DNA of 64,000 bases from Paenibacillus plantarum (GTDB taxonomy: Bacteria; Bacillota; Bacilli; Paenibacillales; NBRC-103111), in NCBI RefSeq assembly GCF_013141695.1, contig NZ_WHNY01000054.1, positions 1-64,000 on the forward strand, in the 5' to 3' direction. The notes under the pieces are model-generated. The model saw only the letters and a program-made list of their open reading frames with translations. It did no database searches and was not told the DNA's origin. Position numbers and translations under genes: made by a program. Below, in pieces: positions 54,455-63,283 of this stretch; positions within the stretch are counted from its first letter, which is position 1, and each line of letters begins with the position of its first letter.

Positions 54455-54910
54455 TTAAGTCTAACATTCGGACAATGACACTCAGAAATTGCGACACGTC
54501 TTGGGATACTGATTATGGACATCGGATACGGGGGTGGATGCTGGATCTCAGCGCTCACATTCAGCCTTTTCCACCGCACTAAACAAATTAATGGATTTTA
54601 TGTTGTTAATTTTACTGCTTCTCCCCAACTGGGAGCATTAGATGGATTTCCTACAGTTAATTTCCGCAATAATCCACCAAATGGCCAATCTCCCTGATAT
54701 TAGCTGTATGTTTTCCATCTATTCGTTAAATCTTAGATAAAACGCCAATTTTAACCGTATTTTTTACAGTTAATTGAAAGCTAGCTACTCAATCGAGCAC
54801 ACTACTCCTACTCCACTCAAACCAATTCTACTCGCAACCAGCTTCTCACATATCATCTCAACCTATTAATCAAGGGTGTAAACTCCGCTTCCCCTAGACC
54901 TCAAACACGA
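54455..54910. repeat. Gene-free interval with interspersed repeats
   Basis: No gene is supported here. 54637-54663 is the reverse complement of the repeat at 30931-30957 with 24 of 27 bases identical. Other related fragments lie near 54590-54620, 54700-54725 and 54760-54780 (CAGTTAATTG). The remainder appears non-coding. Confidence 0.6.
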
Positions 54911-54911
54911 C

Positions 54912-54941
54912 AAAAAAACCAGGAGGAAATTTCTCCTGGCA
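54912..54941 (-). terminator. Terminator of the hypothetical gene before glpX
   Basis: CCAGGAG-AAATTTC-CTCCTGG followed by seven T on the minus strand. Confidence 0.85.
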
Positions 54942-54955
54942 CATAATAGACTTCC

Positions 54956-55621
54956 CTAAATACCGCCTGCCCGCTTCTGAGCATCCTCCAAATAACTTCG
55001 ATACAGCCCCTCATTCGGTTGTTCCTGCGTTAAATTCTCGTAGTAGCGAGCAACTTTTTGGAAATAGTAGGCATGCACATCACTTGTCGGCACAAGCCGA
55101 TAGGGATCCCAGCGATACGTTTCTACCCGGTACGCTTGACCTTGCTCCTGCGTCCACAAGGCAATTTCACACAAGCCATCTGGACCATTCCGTGTCGGCA
55201 TATCTTCGATTTCCAAATGAGAATAGGTCGTACCAGGTGGAATCACGCGCTGAAAACCTGTTTGCGTCCATTGAATAATATCCAGTTCTGCTATCGGTTC
55301 ATCCGCCCGCTCCCAACCAATCAGGACATCCCAGCCTTCTTTGCGTGAAACTGGCGCTGCAGCAAAGTCCTTCACAGCAAGATCTTTCCCTGTTGATGCC
55401 GACCCGATTGGAAACCAATTACCGGAGTACTCTTTCAAGGAAAACAAATATTGATGGTCTAAATATCTATATAGGGCTGTGATTTCTGGAAACCCATCAC
55501 CATCCACATCGGCGTATAGAATCGCCGCGGGATCTCCCTCCTGCTTCAGCACGATAATCTCGGCCTCCTCAGGTATGCAACTGCGGACGACGGAAAGAAA
55601 ATCAATTGAAGACAAGCTCAT
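54956..55621 (-). CDS. Hypothetical protein with VCBS/FG-GAP-like segment
   Basis: A 221-residue protein that I do not assign to a family. It contains DGDGFPEITALYRY, a calcium-loop-like FG-GAP motif, near residues 39-52, and a later NGPDGLCEIALW segment. It has no signal peptide from the preferred start at 55621 (upstream ORF extends to 55678). It sits between the glpX gene and a repeat-rich interval; its context does not define a role. Confidence 0.65.
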   Translation of the reverse strand: MSLSSIDFLSVVRSCIPEEAEIIVLKQEGDPAAILYADVDGDGFPEITALYRYLDHQYLFSLKEYSGNWFPIGSASTGKDLAVKDFAAAPVSRKEGWDVLIGWERADEPIAELDIIQWTQTGFQRVIPPGTTYSHLEIEDMPTRNGPDGLCEIALWTQEQGQAYRVETYRWDPYRLVPTSDVHAYYFQKVARYYENLTQEQPNEGLYRSYLEDAQKRAGGI

Positions 55622-55718
55622 GTTATCCCTCTTTTCGCATCTTCTCAACACAAGTATATGCAGAGGGGAACTTGGCACATGTCTAAGTTGATCTTCCTAG
55701 TTTCGTTGTTCTTTAGAA

Positions 55719-56684
55719 TTAAGCACTCCCGCGTTGCTCCTCATGCAACTGGTGAACACATTGGATAAAACGCACGGTCTGCGTCTGCGCTCTCATCACT
55801 ACCGAGTGGGTTTGCGCACGACCGCCCCAGCCATATTTGACACCATGTAAGAAATCGCCTGATGTGACCCCAGTTGCCGCAAAAATAATATCGGAATCGC
55901 CCACAAGGTCCTGCATTCTCAACACTTTCGATGGATCCGAAATCCCCATGGCTAGACAACGTTGATATTCTTCTTCATTCTCAGGCAGCAAACGCCCTTG
56001 CAGTTCGCCACCCATACAACGCAATGCTGCTGCTGCAAGGACACCTTCGGGAGCTCCCCCTGAACCTACATGCAGATCGATCCCAGTTTCTGGGAACGCC
56101 ACCGCTATCGCGCCTGCCACATCGCCGTCGCTTAGTAAATAAATTTTGACTCCGAGTTTACGCAAGATCATAATGTGTTCGGCATGTCGATTGCGATCCA
56201 GGATGGAGACCGTCAGCTCTGAAATTTCCTTATGCAGAATGCTTGCCGCTTTCTGAATAGTCACCTCAAGTGGATCTTCAAGACTCAGCTTGCCAGCCAA
56301 TCGCGGACCAACCGCCAGCTTCGCCATATACATATCAGGGGCATGGAGGAGACTGCCTTTCTCTGCAATAGCCACAACAGAAAGGGCATTATTCCGACCG
56401 CTTGCCACAATATCAGTTCCCTCTAATGGATCAACAGCCACATCATATTCAGGTCCAACGCCACTGCCTACCTCTTCCCCAATGTAAAGCATTGGCGCTT
56501 CATCCATTTCCCCTTCACCAATAACAACCGTCCCTCGAAAAGGAACAGCACTGAAATACTCCCGCATCGCGGAAGTTGCGGCTCCATCCGCATCATGCTT
56601 ATTCCCTTTCCCTGTCCAGCTAGATGATGCAATGGCTGCTGCCTCTGTTACCCGTACGATTTCCAAAGATAAGTCTCTGTGCAT
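55719..56684 (-). CDS. glpX: Class II fructose-1,6-bisphosphatase
   Basis: A 321-residue enzyme of gluconeogenesis hydrolysing fructose-1,6-bisphosphate to fructose-6-phosphate. Metal-binding motifs IGEGEMDEAPM and VDPLEGTDIVASG are visible, with the usual length. It lies downstream of the PEP-synthase/PPDK regulator and ccpN, which also control gluconeogenesis. GGGTGG precedes the ATG. Confidence 0.95.
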   Translation of the reverse strand: MHRDLSLEIVRVTEAAAIASSSWTGKGNKHDADGAATSAMREYFSAVPFRGTVVIGEGEMDEAPMLYIGEEVGSGVGPEYDVAVDPLEGTDIVASGRNNALSVVAIAEKGSLLHAPDMYMAKLAVGPRLAGKLSLEDPLEVTIQKAASILHKEISELTVSILDRNRHAEHIMILRKLGVKIYLLSDGDVAGAIAVAFPETGIDLHVGSGGAPEGVLAAAALRCMGGELQGRLLPENEEEYQRCLAMGISDPSKVLRMQDLVGDSDIIFAATGVTSGDFLHGVKYGWGGRAQTHSVVMRAQTQTVRFIQCVHQLHEEQRGSA

Positions 56685-56730
56685 AAGCGATCCACCCTCT
56701 CGAAATTGGTTTGATTCGTTGTCTGAAACG

Positions 56731-57534
56731 TTATGATCGTTCCGCCAAAATTAAACCTGCTGTTTCCTCAATCGCTTTCTCGCTCACATCAATAATCGAA
56801 CAACCCAGATCACGATACAGATTCATGGCAAAAGCTAATTCTTCCTCTATGCGCTCTTTCGTCGCATATTTAGCTCCGAAAGGGAGACCAACGGCTTTCA
56901 GCCGTTCTGTACGAATACCAATCAATTTATCCACACTCATCGTCAGTCCGACAAGCTTCTTCGGGTCTAGCTCAAATAAGAGACTAGGTGGTTTAACTTC
57001 TGGAACTAAAGGATAATTCGATACCTTAAATCCTTTGTGCGCCAAGTATATGCTAAGCGGCGTCTTAGATGTTCGTGAAGGTCCGATCAGGACGATATGG
57101 GCCTGTTTCATTGTGCTAGGATCTTTGCCATCATCACTATTGACTGTAAATTCTACCGCCTCAACCCGCTGATAATACTGTTCATCTAACTGATAGAGCA
57201 GCCCGACTTTACGCTTAGGCGAATCCTTAAACGTGTCAATAAAGGCTTGCATCATAGGGCCCATAATATCGATGGCATTCACGTTCACTCGGATAGCTTC
57301 TTGCCGCATCATTTCTCTTAGTTCAGGCAATACAAGCGTGTAGGCGATAAACCCCTTCACTCGTGATGCTTCTTCTACGATCGTTCTTACTTCATCTTCC
57401 GTTCGAATGGAACCATGTCGCTTCACGACAACCTGACTTGCATTAAACTGCCGAATCGTTGCTTGAACAACCGTATTTGCTGTTTCTCCTACCGAATCCG
57501 AACATACGAAAATGGTATGCAGCTTCTCTCCCAT
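56731..57534 (-). CDS. Pyruvate phosphate dikinase / PEP synthase regulatory protein (YqfL-like)
   Basis: A 267-residue bifunctional ADP-dependent kinase / Pi-dependent phosphorylase that switches PPDK or PEP synthase on and off. The P-loop-like GPSRTSKT is at 151-158; DDGKDPSTMKQA and the N-terminal VCSDSVGETA motif are diagnostic. B. subtilis YqfL lies directly after ccpN (yqzB), the same order as here. GGGGG precedes the ATG at good spacing. Confidence 0.95.
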   Translation of the reverse strand: MGEKLHTIFVCSDSVGETANTVVQATIRQFNASQVVVKRHGSIRTEDEVRTIVEEASRVKGFIAYTLVLPELREMMRQEAIRVNVNAIDIMGPMMQAFIDTFKDSPKRKVGLLYQLDEQYYQRVEAVEFTVNSDDGKDPSTMKQAHIVLIGPSRTSKTPLSIYLAHKGFKVSNYPLVPEVKPPSLLFELDPKKLVGLTMSVDKLIGIRTERLKAVGLPFGAKYATKERIEEELAFAMNLYRDLGCSIIDVSEKAIEETAGLILAERS

Positions 57535-57550
57535 GTAAATTCCCCCTGAT

Positions 57551-58186
57551 TTACGTACCTAGCGCTACATCCAGCAGCAATTTGGTCATTGTTGTTTTCG
57601 TAATTCGGCCTACAACTTCCAGCCCTTCCCTGCCCTCCATTGCCTTGACGACGGGTAAGGTGTCCACTTCATGATGAATCATCTTCCGAGCTGCTTCCAG
57701 CACGCTATCTTCAGGTTTCACCGTAACAATGTTCGGTTGTCTGGTCATCACCAACGAGACTGGCATTGCCGTTGCCGTTGCTTGTCCTAACGTAACCTTC
57801 AGTAAATCCTTTCGTGAAACCACGCCTGCTAGTGCGCCCTCCTGATTAACAATCATCAAACTCCCCACATTTTCGAGAAAAAGGGCAACAACGGCATCAC
57901 TGACAGTTACTGTTTCCCGAAGCAAAACGGGAATGCCCATTACGTCCTTCACCTTCACGGACTCAATCAACTTGCTTGGTGCATGGACGTCGTGTGCTGC
58001 TGTTCCGAGAAAATAGCCCACCTTTGGTTTGGCATCGATATGCCTTAACATCACTAAGACTGCTAGATCCGAGCGAATGGTCGGTCGACTAACCCCCAGC
58101 AACTCAGCGATGCGTTCTCCAGTAATAGGTGCATATTTGCTGACGAGATCAATTATTTCTAACTGGCGAGCCGTAAGTTCGATGAT
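57551..58186 (-). CDS. ccpN: CcpN-type regulator of gluconeogenesis (HTH plus CBS pair)
   Basis: A roughly 210-residue repressor: N-terminal HTH (about 1-55; ELTARQLEIIDLVSKYAPITGERIAELLGVSRPTIRSDLAVL) and two CBS domains (about 70-205). In B. subtilis CcpN represses gapB and pckA under glycolytic conditions. The ribosome site AAGGAGGGAAAC precedes two ATC codons (58186 and 58183); no ATG, GTG or TTG is placed correctly. The frame can begin at TTG 58204, but that codon would lie upstream of the Shine-Dalgarno. The start is therefore probably ATC. Confidence 0.9.
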   Translation of the reverse strand: MIELTARQLEIIDLVSKYAPITGERIAELLGVSRPTIRSDLAVLVMLRHIDAKPKVGYFLGTAAHDVHAPSKLIESVKVKDVMGIPVLLRETVTVSDAVVALFLENVGSLMIVNQEGALAGVVSRKDLLKVTLGQATATAMPVSLVMTRQPNIVTVKPEDSVLEAARKMIHHEVDTLPVVKAMEGREGLEVVGRITKTTMTKLLLDVALGT

Positions 58187-58204
58187 GTTTCCCTCCTTAA
58201 GCAA

Positions 58205-58462
58205 CGAAATAACGTTATATAGTATGTTCTATTAGTTATATATTGTACATTATATAACATTTATCAAAAATATAAAGATGTTTATTGCCCATAAAAGAAA
58301 AATTTATCAGCTTAACTAGCGGAAAATAGAAAAATCCTTACCCATCACCTTATAGAGGTTAGAGGTATGGATTAGGGGGGCACAATCCAAAATCGACTTA
58401 GATCCGTCCGACAGCGGCAACTAGATCCTCCCGTTCTCAGGAACTGCCGAAACGAACATTTT
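58205..58462. other. AT-rich ccpN promoter region
   Basis: 258 bases with no supported gene. The ccpN leader is rich in TATAAC/GTTATA repeats: GTTATATA at 58215-58222 and its complement TATATAAC at 58251-58258 flank AT-rich DNA and could be autoregulatory sites. The rest (58320-58460) shows nothing clear. Confidence 0.45.
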
Positions 58463-59005
58463 TTACAAGAAAAAAGCGATTCCCAGAACGCCAGCCCCAA
58501 CAATAACAACAAATGGATGCACTTTATATTTTACAATCGCCATAAAAGCACCGAACGCAATAAGTAGTGTTGCAACTTGTTTCCACGTGACCCCTGTATC
58601 TACCGTTCCGAAGGATGATTGGCCAAAATGCAGCGCTGCATAGACGATAAATCCTGACACAACAGGCTTGAGACCATAAAAGGATGATTTAAACCAAGGA
58701 TGCGAGTGCCAACGAAACAAGAAGGCCGCTACGAGGATGATGACCACTAGAGACGGCAGTACCATGCCTAACGTCGCAAGAATAGCCCCAGGGATACCCG
58801 CTGTCTCATAGCCAATTAACGTGGCACTATTCGTAGCAATAGGACCAGGGCTGGTGCCAGACAAGGCAATCACATGATAAAACTGTTCTTCCGTCATCCA
58901 GTGATGCCGCTCGACCTCAAGCTGGATGACTGGAATCATGGCATAGCCGCCGCCAAAGGATACGAGACCTATTTTGAGAAATGCGATAAATAATTGGAGT
59001 AACAT
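58463..59005 (-). CDS. Chromate transporter, ChrA half (second)
   Basis: A 180-residue membrane protein of the short-chain chromate transporter (CHR) family with about six helices. Motifs GLVSFGGGYAMIPVIQLEVE and ALSGTSPGPIATNSATLIGYETAGIPGA are diagnostic. It forms a pair with the next gene; together they make the two CHR domains found fused in long ChrA. GAGGTGATTCG precedes the ATG. Confidence 0.92.
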   Translation of the reverse strand: MLLQLFIAFLKIGLVSFGGGYAMIPVIQLEVERHHWMTEEQFYHVIALSGTSPGPIATNSATLIGYETAGIPGAILATLGMVLPSLVVIILVAAFLFRWHSHPWFKSSFYGLKPVVSGFIVYAALHFGQSSFGTVDTGVTWKQVATLLIAFGAFMAIVKYKVHPFVVIVGAGVLGIAFFL

Positions 59006-59024
59006 CTACGAATCACCTCGTCCC

Positions 59025-59669
59025 TTAGATCCCATCCGCCATAAACCATTCAGCGGTCTTGTTGTCAGCATTTTTAGATGCAGGTAGTTCTGTATGAGAT
59101 GGAGGTTTTACCCTGCCCCATTTGTTCTTAAGATACATGGCGACGAGACCGGCCACTACGCCGAGTGTGATCAACACGAGCGGCGATACCTGAACGACGA
59201 GCATGACAAACACAGTACCTACTGCTATAAGGAGGGTAATCCGATCGAAGATCGAAGATTTTGCCATTTTGTACGCGGCAGCCGCAATAAGACCTATAAT
59301 CGCTGCATGAATCCCCTCCATAAGGGCTTGCATTTTCGGGTAATGCTCAAGCCAAGCGTAAAGCACACTTAGCAAGAGGACGATCAGAAAGGTCGGTAGT
59401 GTAATCCCTACGACAGCCGCGATGGCTCCTGCAATGCCTGCGAGACGATAACCGACCAACGCAGATACATTGACACCAACTCCACCTGGGGCTGCACCGG
59501 AGATGGCCAGGAGCTCTGACATTTCCGCGTCTGACATCCAATTCTTCATGAAGACGACCTCTCGTTGAATGGCAGGTAGCATGGCATAGCCGCCACCAAA
59601 TGTAAGCGGGCTAATTCGAAGAAATGTCCAAAATAGGCGAATCAACTTGCTGAATGTGTTCCCTGTCAT
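59025..59669 (-). CDS. Chromate transporter, ChrA half (first)
   Basis: A 214-residue CHR-domain membrane protein. FGGGYAMLPAIQREVVF and AISGAAPGGVGVNVSALVGYRLAGIAGA are the CHR motifs. The ATG at 59669 is preceded by GGAGGGGGAG. It starts the two-gene operon; partner gene is 19 bases downstream. Function: chromate or possibly anion efflux. Confidence 0.92.
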   Translation of the reverse strand: MTGNTFSKLIRLFWTFLRISPLTFGGGYAMLPAIQREVVFMKNWMSDAEMSELLAISGAAPGGVGVNVSALVGYRLAGIAGAIAAVVGITLPTFLIVLLLSVLYAWLEHYPKMQALMEGIHAAIIGLIAAAAYKMAKSSIFDRITLLIAVGTVFVMLVVQVSPLVLITLGVVAGLVAMYLKNKWGRVKPPSHTELPASKNADNKTAEWFMADGI

Positions 59670-59811
59670 TTTGATCTCCCCCTCCACTTAATTCTATCTT
59701 GAACTAAAGATGAGGAAGAATCCAATCAATAATCATAATCTCTTTACTAATATTTGCTTATAATGTGGGACTCCCACCCAATCCCCCCACTATGCCTGCA
59801 ACAAGTTTTAT

Positions 59812-60726
59812 TCACTTTGATAAAAAGGGGCGCACTTGCTGCTTCATTGCCCTATTCGTCAAATACACACCTAACACGATGGATAAGGCTCCCAACAGAT
59901 GATATAGCTGCAAGGATTCCCCCGTAAAGGTAGTTGCAAAGATTGCGCTAAACAAAGGTATGAAGTTGAGAAATCCTGCACAACGCTGGGGACCAGCAAG
60001 CTCTATGGCTTTATTCCAGCTCAAGAAAGCTACGATGGACGCGAAGATTCCCACATAAAGTAATCCGCTTATCAAGGCGGGACTCCACGACACCATAGGT
60101 TCCTTGATGATCCACTCTATGGATGCACTAGGAATCAACACCACGAGCGCAACGGTTACTTGCACCAGTAAAAATGGGCTTGCCGGAAAGCGACCAGCCA
60201 TTTTTTTCATGCCCACTGAATATAAGGCCCAGCATAAGACAGCGATTAGCATGTACATATCACCTTGATTGACGGATAACCGGAGGAGCGCAGACAAATC
60301 CCCTTGACTAATAATCCAACACACACCTAGGATCGATACACCAATACCCGGCAGTGCCCACCAGGCAAGTCTTTCCTTCATAACAGCCCAAGTAATGAGA
60401 ACAACGAAAATAGGTGTCGCCGAATTCATTAATGAGGCATTAATGGAGCCCGTGTACTGAACAGCAACATACGTGAGTGAGTTAAATCCCGCTACTCCTG
60501 TCAGGGAGAGGAAAACAACCATTTTCCAATTCGCGAGAAATTCATGTTTGAGTCGCCAGGCTGCTTTGCCAAAGAAGAGAAGTAAGCATAGGAAAGCAAT
60601 ACCCCAACGGCCTGTAGCCAGTGTAATTGGCGGAATTTGCAGCACAAGAGCCTTTCCAGCTACAAAGTTTCCTCCCCAAATGCAAGTGGCTAGGATTAAT
60701 AAAAGGTACGGGGATCGATTCAGCAT
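59812..60726 (-). CDS. EamA/DMT-family transporter
   Basis: A 304-residue drug/metabolite exporter-like protein with ten membrane helices and two EamA repeats. It opens with LILATCIWGGNFVAGKALVLQIPPITLATGRWGIAFLCLLLFF and has GSINASLMNSATPIFVVLITWAVMKERLAWWALPGIGVSILGV at the end of the first repeat. AAGGAGATACATATGCC precedes the ATG. Substrate unknown; the chromate genes downstream are a separate unit. Confidence 0.9.
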   Translation of the reverse strand: MLNRSPYLLLILATCIWGGNFVAGKALVLQIPPITLATGRWGIAFLCLLLFFGKAAWRLKHEFLANWKMVVFLSLTGVAGFNSLTYVAVQYTGSINASLMNSATPIFVVLITWAVMKERLAWWALPGIGVSILGVCWIISQGDLSALLRLSVNQGDMYMLIAVLCWALYSVGMKKMAGRFPASPFLLVQVTVALVVLIPSASIEWIIKEPMVSWSPALISGLLYVGIFASIVAFLSWNKAIELAGPQRCAGFLNFIPLFSAIFATTFTGESLQLYHLLGALSIVLGVYLTNRAMKQQVRPFLSK

Positions 60727-60858
60727 GGCATATGTATCTCCTTTAAGTTGACGTTATGTATTTCCAATAGTGGACTGCATCTACAAACTGAAATGCCTTC
60801 TGGAAAAAGATACATACTAAAGCATAGCGTTGGCAAGCATTAATATTTATAAGCAAAC

Positions 60859-60886
60859 AAAAGTCTCCGTTTTTCTCGGAGACTTC
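60859..60886 (-). terminator. Terminator of the 204-residue gene
   Basis: AAGTCTCCG-AGAAAAA-CGGAGACTT followed by TTGTTTGC on the minus strand. Confidence 0.85.
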
Positions 60887-60943
60887 AGGTGAAATCGAGT
60901 GAAATTAAGAAAATACAGTATGAATAGTTTGATTTAACCGACG

Positions 60944-61558
60944 TTACATCTCATCCTCCAGAAATTGAACCTCGCAGTAGCAACCGAGAGGGATCATTTC
61001 GCGCAAGCAGCGCAGCATGTGTTCCTTCTCTTGCTCCTCCATTCGCCTAAGCGCATCGAAGTCAAAATGAATGATGCTATTGATGACGTCATAATGCTTA
61101 AATCGTAGCCGCCCATAAGGAAATTGCCGATTGATCGCAGCTAGAATCCCATATTGATTCAAGTTTGAGCGTAGTGCAGTTAGCACAATTTCGGAAGGCA
61201 CTTCTTGCAGTAATGGCACTTTATCTGCTCGCACCGCGTTATACGCCTTCACTTGAAAAACCACATACGGATACAAGTAAGCGTTTGCATATTTTTCCAC
61301 ATTCAGTTCATCTTGCTTAGATAGCTGCATATCTTCCGTCCATGCATAAATGGTCGCCTTATATTTATCTGAAGTGTGAATTCGGATGTACCTTAAATGG
61401 GGAAAGCGCGTTTTCACTAACTTTTCCGATAATAGCCGTGTTCCCACCAAGATCACCTCTTTCGTTCCTGCCTTTGTAGGATTAGTATATGCATGAAAAT
61501 AAAAACAGCCATCCTTTACTTTGAAAAGGTAGCTGACTTTATCTCCTCGTTTACTCAT
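60944..61558 (-). CDS. Hypothetical soluble protein
   Basis: A 204-residue basic protein of unknown family, with no membrane segment or signal. Its C-terminus is acidic (FLEDEM). It has a predicted mixed alpha/beta composition with HLRYIRIHTSDKYKATIYAW and YAYLYPYVVFQVK-like beta strands. The ATG start has a weak ribosome site, so the true start may differ. It stands alone between the EamA gene and a sugar-binding lipoprotein operon. Confidence 0.6.
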   Translation of the reverse strand: MSKRGDKVSYLFKVKDGCFYFHAYTNPTKAGTKEVILVGTRLLSEKLVKTRFPHLRYIRIHTSDKYKATIYAWTEDMQLSKQDELNVEKYANAYLYPYVVFQVKAYNAVRADKVPLLQEVPSEIVLTALRSNLNQYGILAAINRQFPYGRLRFKHYDVINSIIHFDFDALRRMEEQEKEHMLRCLREMIPLGCYCEVQFLEDEM

Positions 61559-61597
61559 CTATATTCGAGAGCTTGGCCTAATATGATGCAGCGACAG

Positions 61598-61644
61598 CAA
61601 AAGCCGTCCCATGCGGTCAAATGACCACAAGGAACGGCTTTTTA
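61598..61644 (-). terminator. Terminator of the LipO-type lipoprotein gene
   Basis: AAAAAGCCGTTCC pairs with GGGACGGCTTTT around a loop that contains the second small stem GGTCA-TTTGACC. Located just past the stop. Confidence 0.8.
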
Positions 61645-61655
61645 CACTGCACTAC

Positions 61656-63206
61656 TTACAAGCCTTTCGCTTTCAAGAAAGCTTGCCATTGCTTCGTTGT
61701 TTCTGCATCAATCTTGTCTTGACCAGCCGCTTTCAGCTTGTCGATGTATTTCTGTAGTTGATCCGCAGGATCTACTGCACCGGTTTCAAGAGCAACTTGA
61801 AACTCGAGATCTACGGCGGTCACGTTGGCAACCTCAGATTTGATGGTGTCTCTATTGACATCAAATCCGTAGGAAGCCGGAACCATGGCGCTTTCGTTCA
61901 ATTTAATCGTTTTGTCCCATACATCTGGTGTCTGTGCACCTTTCAAGAACGCGTTAAATTGGTTCCCGAACACCCAATCCACATTCGGCGCATAACCGGA
62001 ATCCTTGATCGGTTCGATATATTTGTCATCCTTCTTCGTATAGTGCTTGCCTTCCAACCCATTCGAAATCAGATTGTACAACACTTTATCTGTGTTAAGA
62101 AGGTTAATGAACATGAGGGCGCGTTCTGGGTTTTTGGAAGTTTTGCTTATCACCTGCATGGCGCTCGCAACACCTGTAAAGTAGGAATCGGAAATCGGCA
62201 CATAAACAACAGCGTTGCCGCCATTATTCGCCATTTCATCCACTTCGCCGCCTGGCTTCGTCGTAAACTCAAGGCTTACCGCCACTTTCCCCTTCTTCTT
62301 GAGATCTGTAATGTTTTTGAGCAGCGGTGCATCCTCGTTGATATAGCCAGCTAAAGACCATTTATGCATCGTCGTGAAGAAGTCCTTCTTATTTTGCAAC
62401 TGTTGAATTTTCGTAATGGACGTGTATGTTTTGTCATCCTTCTTGTAAGCAACCGCAAGACCATCTGCGGCGACCAGATTTGGGTCTGTATAGAGGCCCC
62501 ATGAATTCTGAGCCATCCCGAAAGGAATAACATCCTTTTCATTGTCCTTGATTGATTTCAGGAAAGGCTCGAGGTCTTTATACGTTTTAATTGAATTAAC
62601 ATCCAACTTGTATTTATCCACGAATTGCTTTTGAATGACGAGACTCTTCGTCTTGGCTGCGATTTGATAAACCGGAAAGCCGTACACTTTGCCATCCGTC
62701 GCTTTCATATCCGGCCAGAATTTATCGGGAATGTTCTTCCGGGCTGCAGCCGCATTTTTGCTAATCATCGCATCGGTCAGCTCCAAGAGCGCACCCTTAT
62801 CAATGTTCGGCTGATAGCTGAGCAGCCAATATTTCGAGCCCCATGCCACATCGAAGGCTTCACCAGAGGCCATGATGGTGTTCAGTTTCGGATCATATTC
62901 ATCAAAAGAAAGCGGCTTAAGGTCTACGGTTGCATTGATTTTGCTCTTCACATACTTATTGACTTCCTCATTCACAAGAGCCTGATCTTTACCCGGCGGA
63001 TTACTTGGATAATAAAACGTCAATTTGACTTCAGGCAGTGTGCTGGGTGCAGGTGTTGCGGGCGTCGCGCTTGTCGTTGTTGCTGGGGTTGTTGCTGCCG
63101 GTGATGACGATTCACTTGCCGTGTCGGTCTTGCATCCAGCTAACACGGACATACTCAGAAGCATAATGGCTGCACTGCTCAGGTACATTTTTTTTCCTTT
63201 TATCAA
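61656..63206 (-). CDS. Extracellular sugar-binding lipoprotein, family 1 (LipO-like)
   Basis: A 516-residue lipoprotein. The start is TTG with GGAGG eight bases upstream; the signal peptide (MIKGKKMYLSSAAIM...LAGC, Cys25) ends with a lipobox and an Ala/Thr/Pro-rich linker follows. The family 1 signatures VKLTFYYPSNPPGKDQALVNEEVNKYV and NTIMASGEAFDVAW are visible. It works with the LplC-type permease gene upstream, cut by the window edge. Confidence 0.9.
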   Translation of the reverse strand: MIKGKKMYLSSAAIMLLSMSVLAGCKTDTASESSSPAATTPATTTSATPATPAPSTLPEVKLTFYYPSNPPGKDQALVNEEVNKYVKSKINATVDLKPLSFDEYDPKLNTIMASGEAFDVAWGSKYWLLSYQPNIDKGALLELTDAMISKNAAAARKNIPDKFWPDMKATDGKVYGFPVYQIAAKTKSLVIQKQFVDKYKLDVNSIKTYKDLEPFLKSIKDNEKDVIPFGMAQNSWGLYTDPNLVAADGLAVAYKKDDKTYTSITKIQQLQNKKDFFTTMHKWSLAGYINEDAPLLKNITDLKKKGKVAVSLEFTTKPGGEVDEMANNGGNAVVYVPISDSYFTGVASAMQVISKTSKNPERALMFINLLNTDKVLYNLISNGLEGKHYTKKDDKYIEPIKDSGYAPNVDWVFGNQFNAFLKGAQTPDVWDKTIKLNESAMVPASYGFDVNRDTIKSEVANVTAVDLEFQVALETGAVDPADQLQKYIDKLKAAGQDKIDAETTKQWQAFLKAKGL

Positions 63207-63283
63207 CCTTCACACCTCCATATTAAGTACCCCTAGTATCATCAGAACATCAAATCCTCCTTACGAACGCCCCTCACCTCCTC

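Noticed and set aside
54515..54697. 60-codon open frame in the repeat-rich interval
   Set aside because: No ribosome site; sequence consists of repeat fragments.
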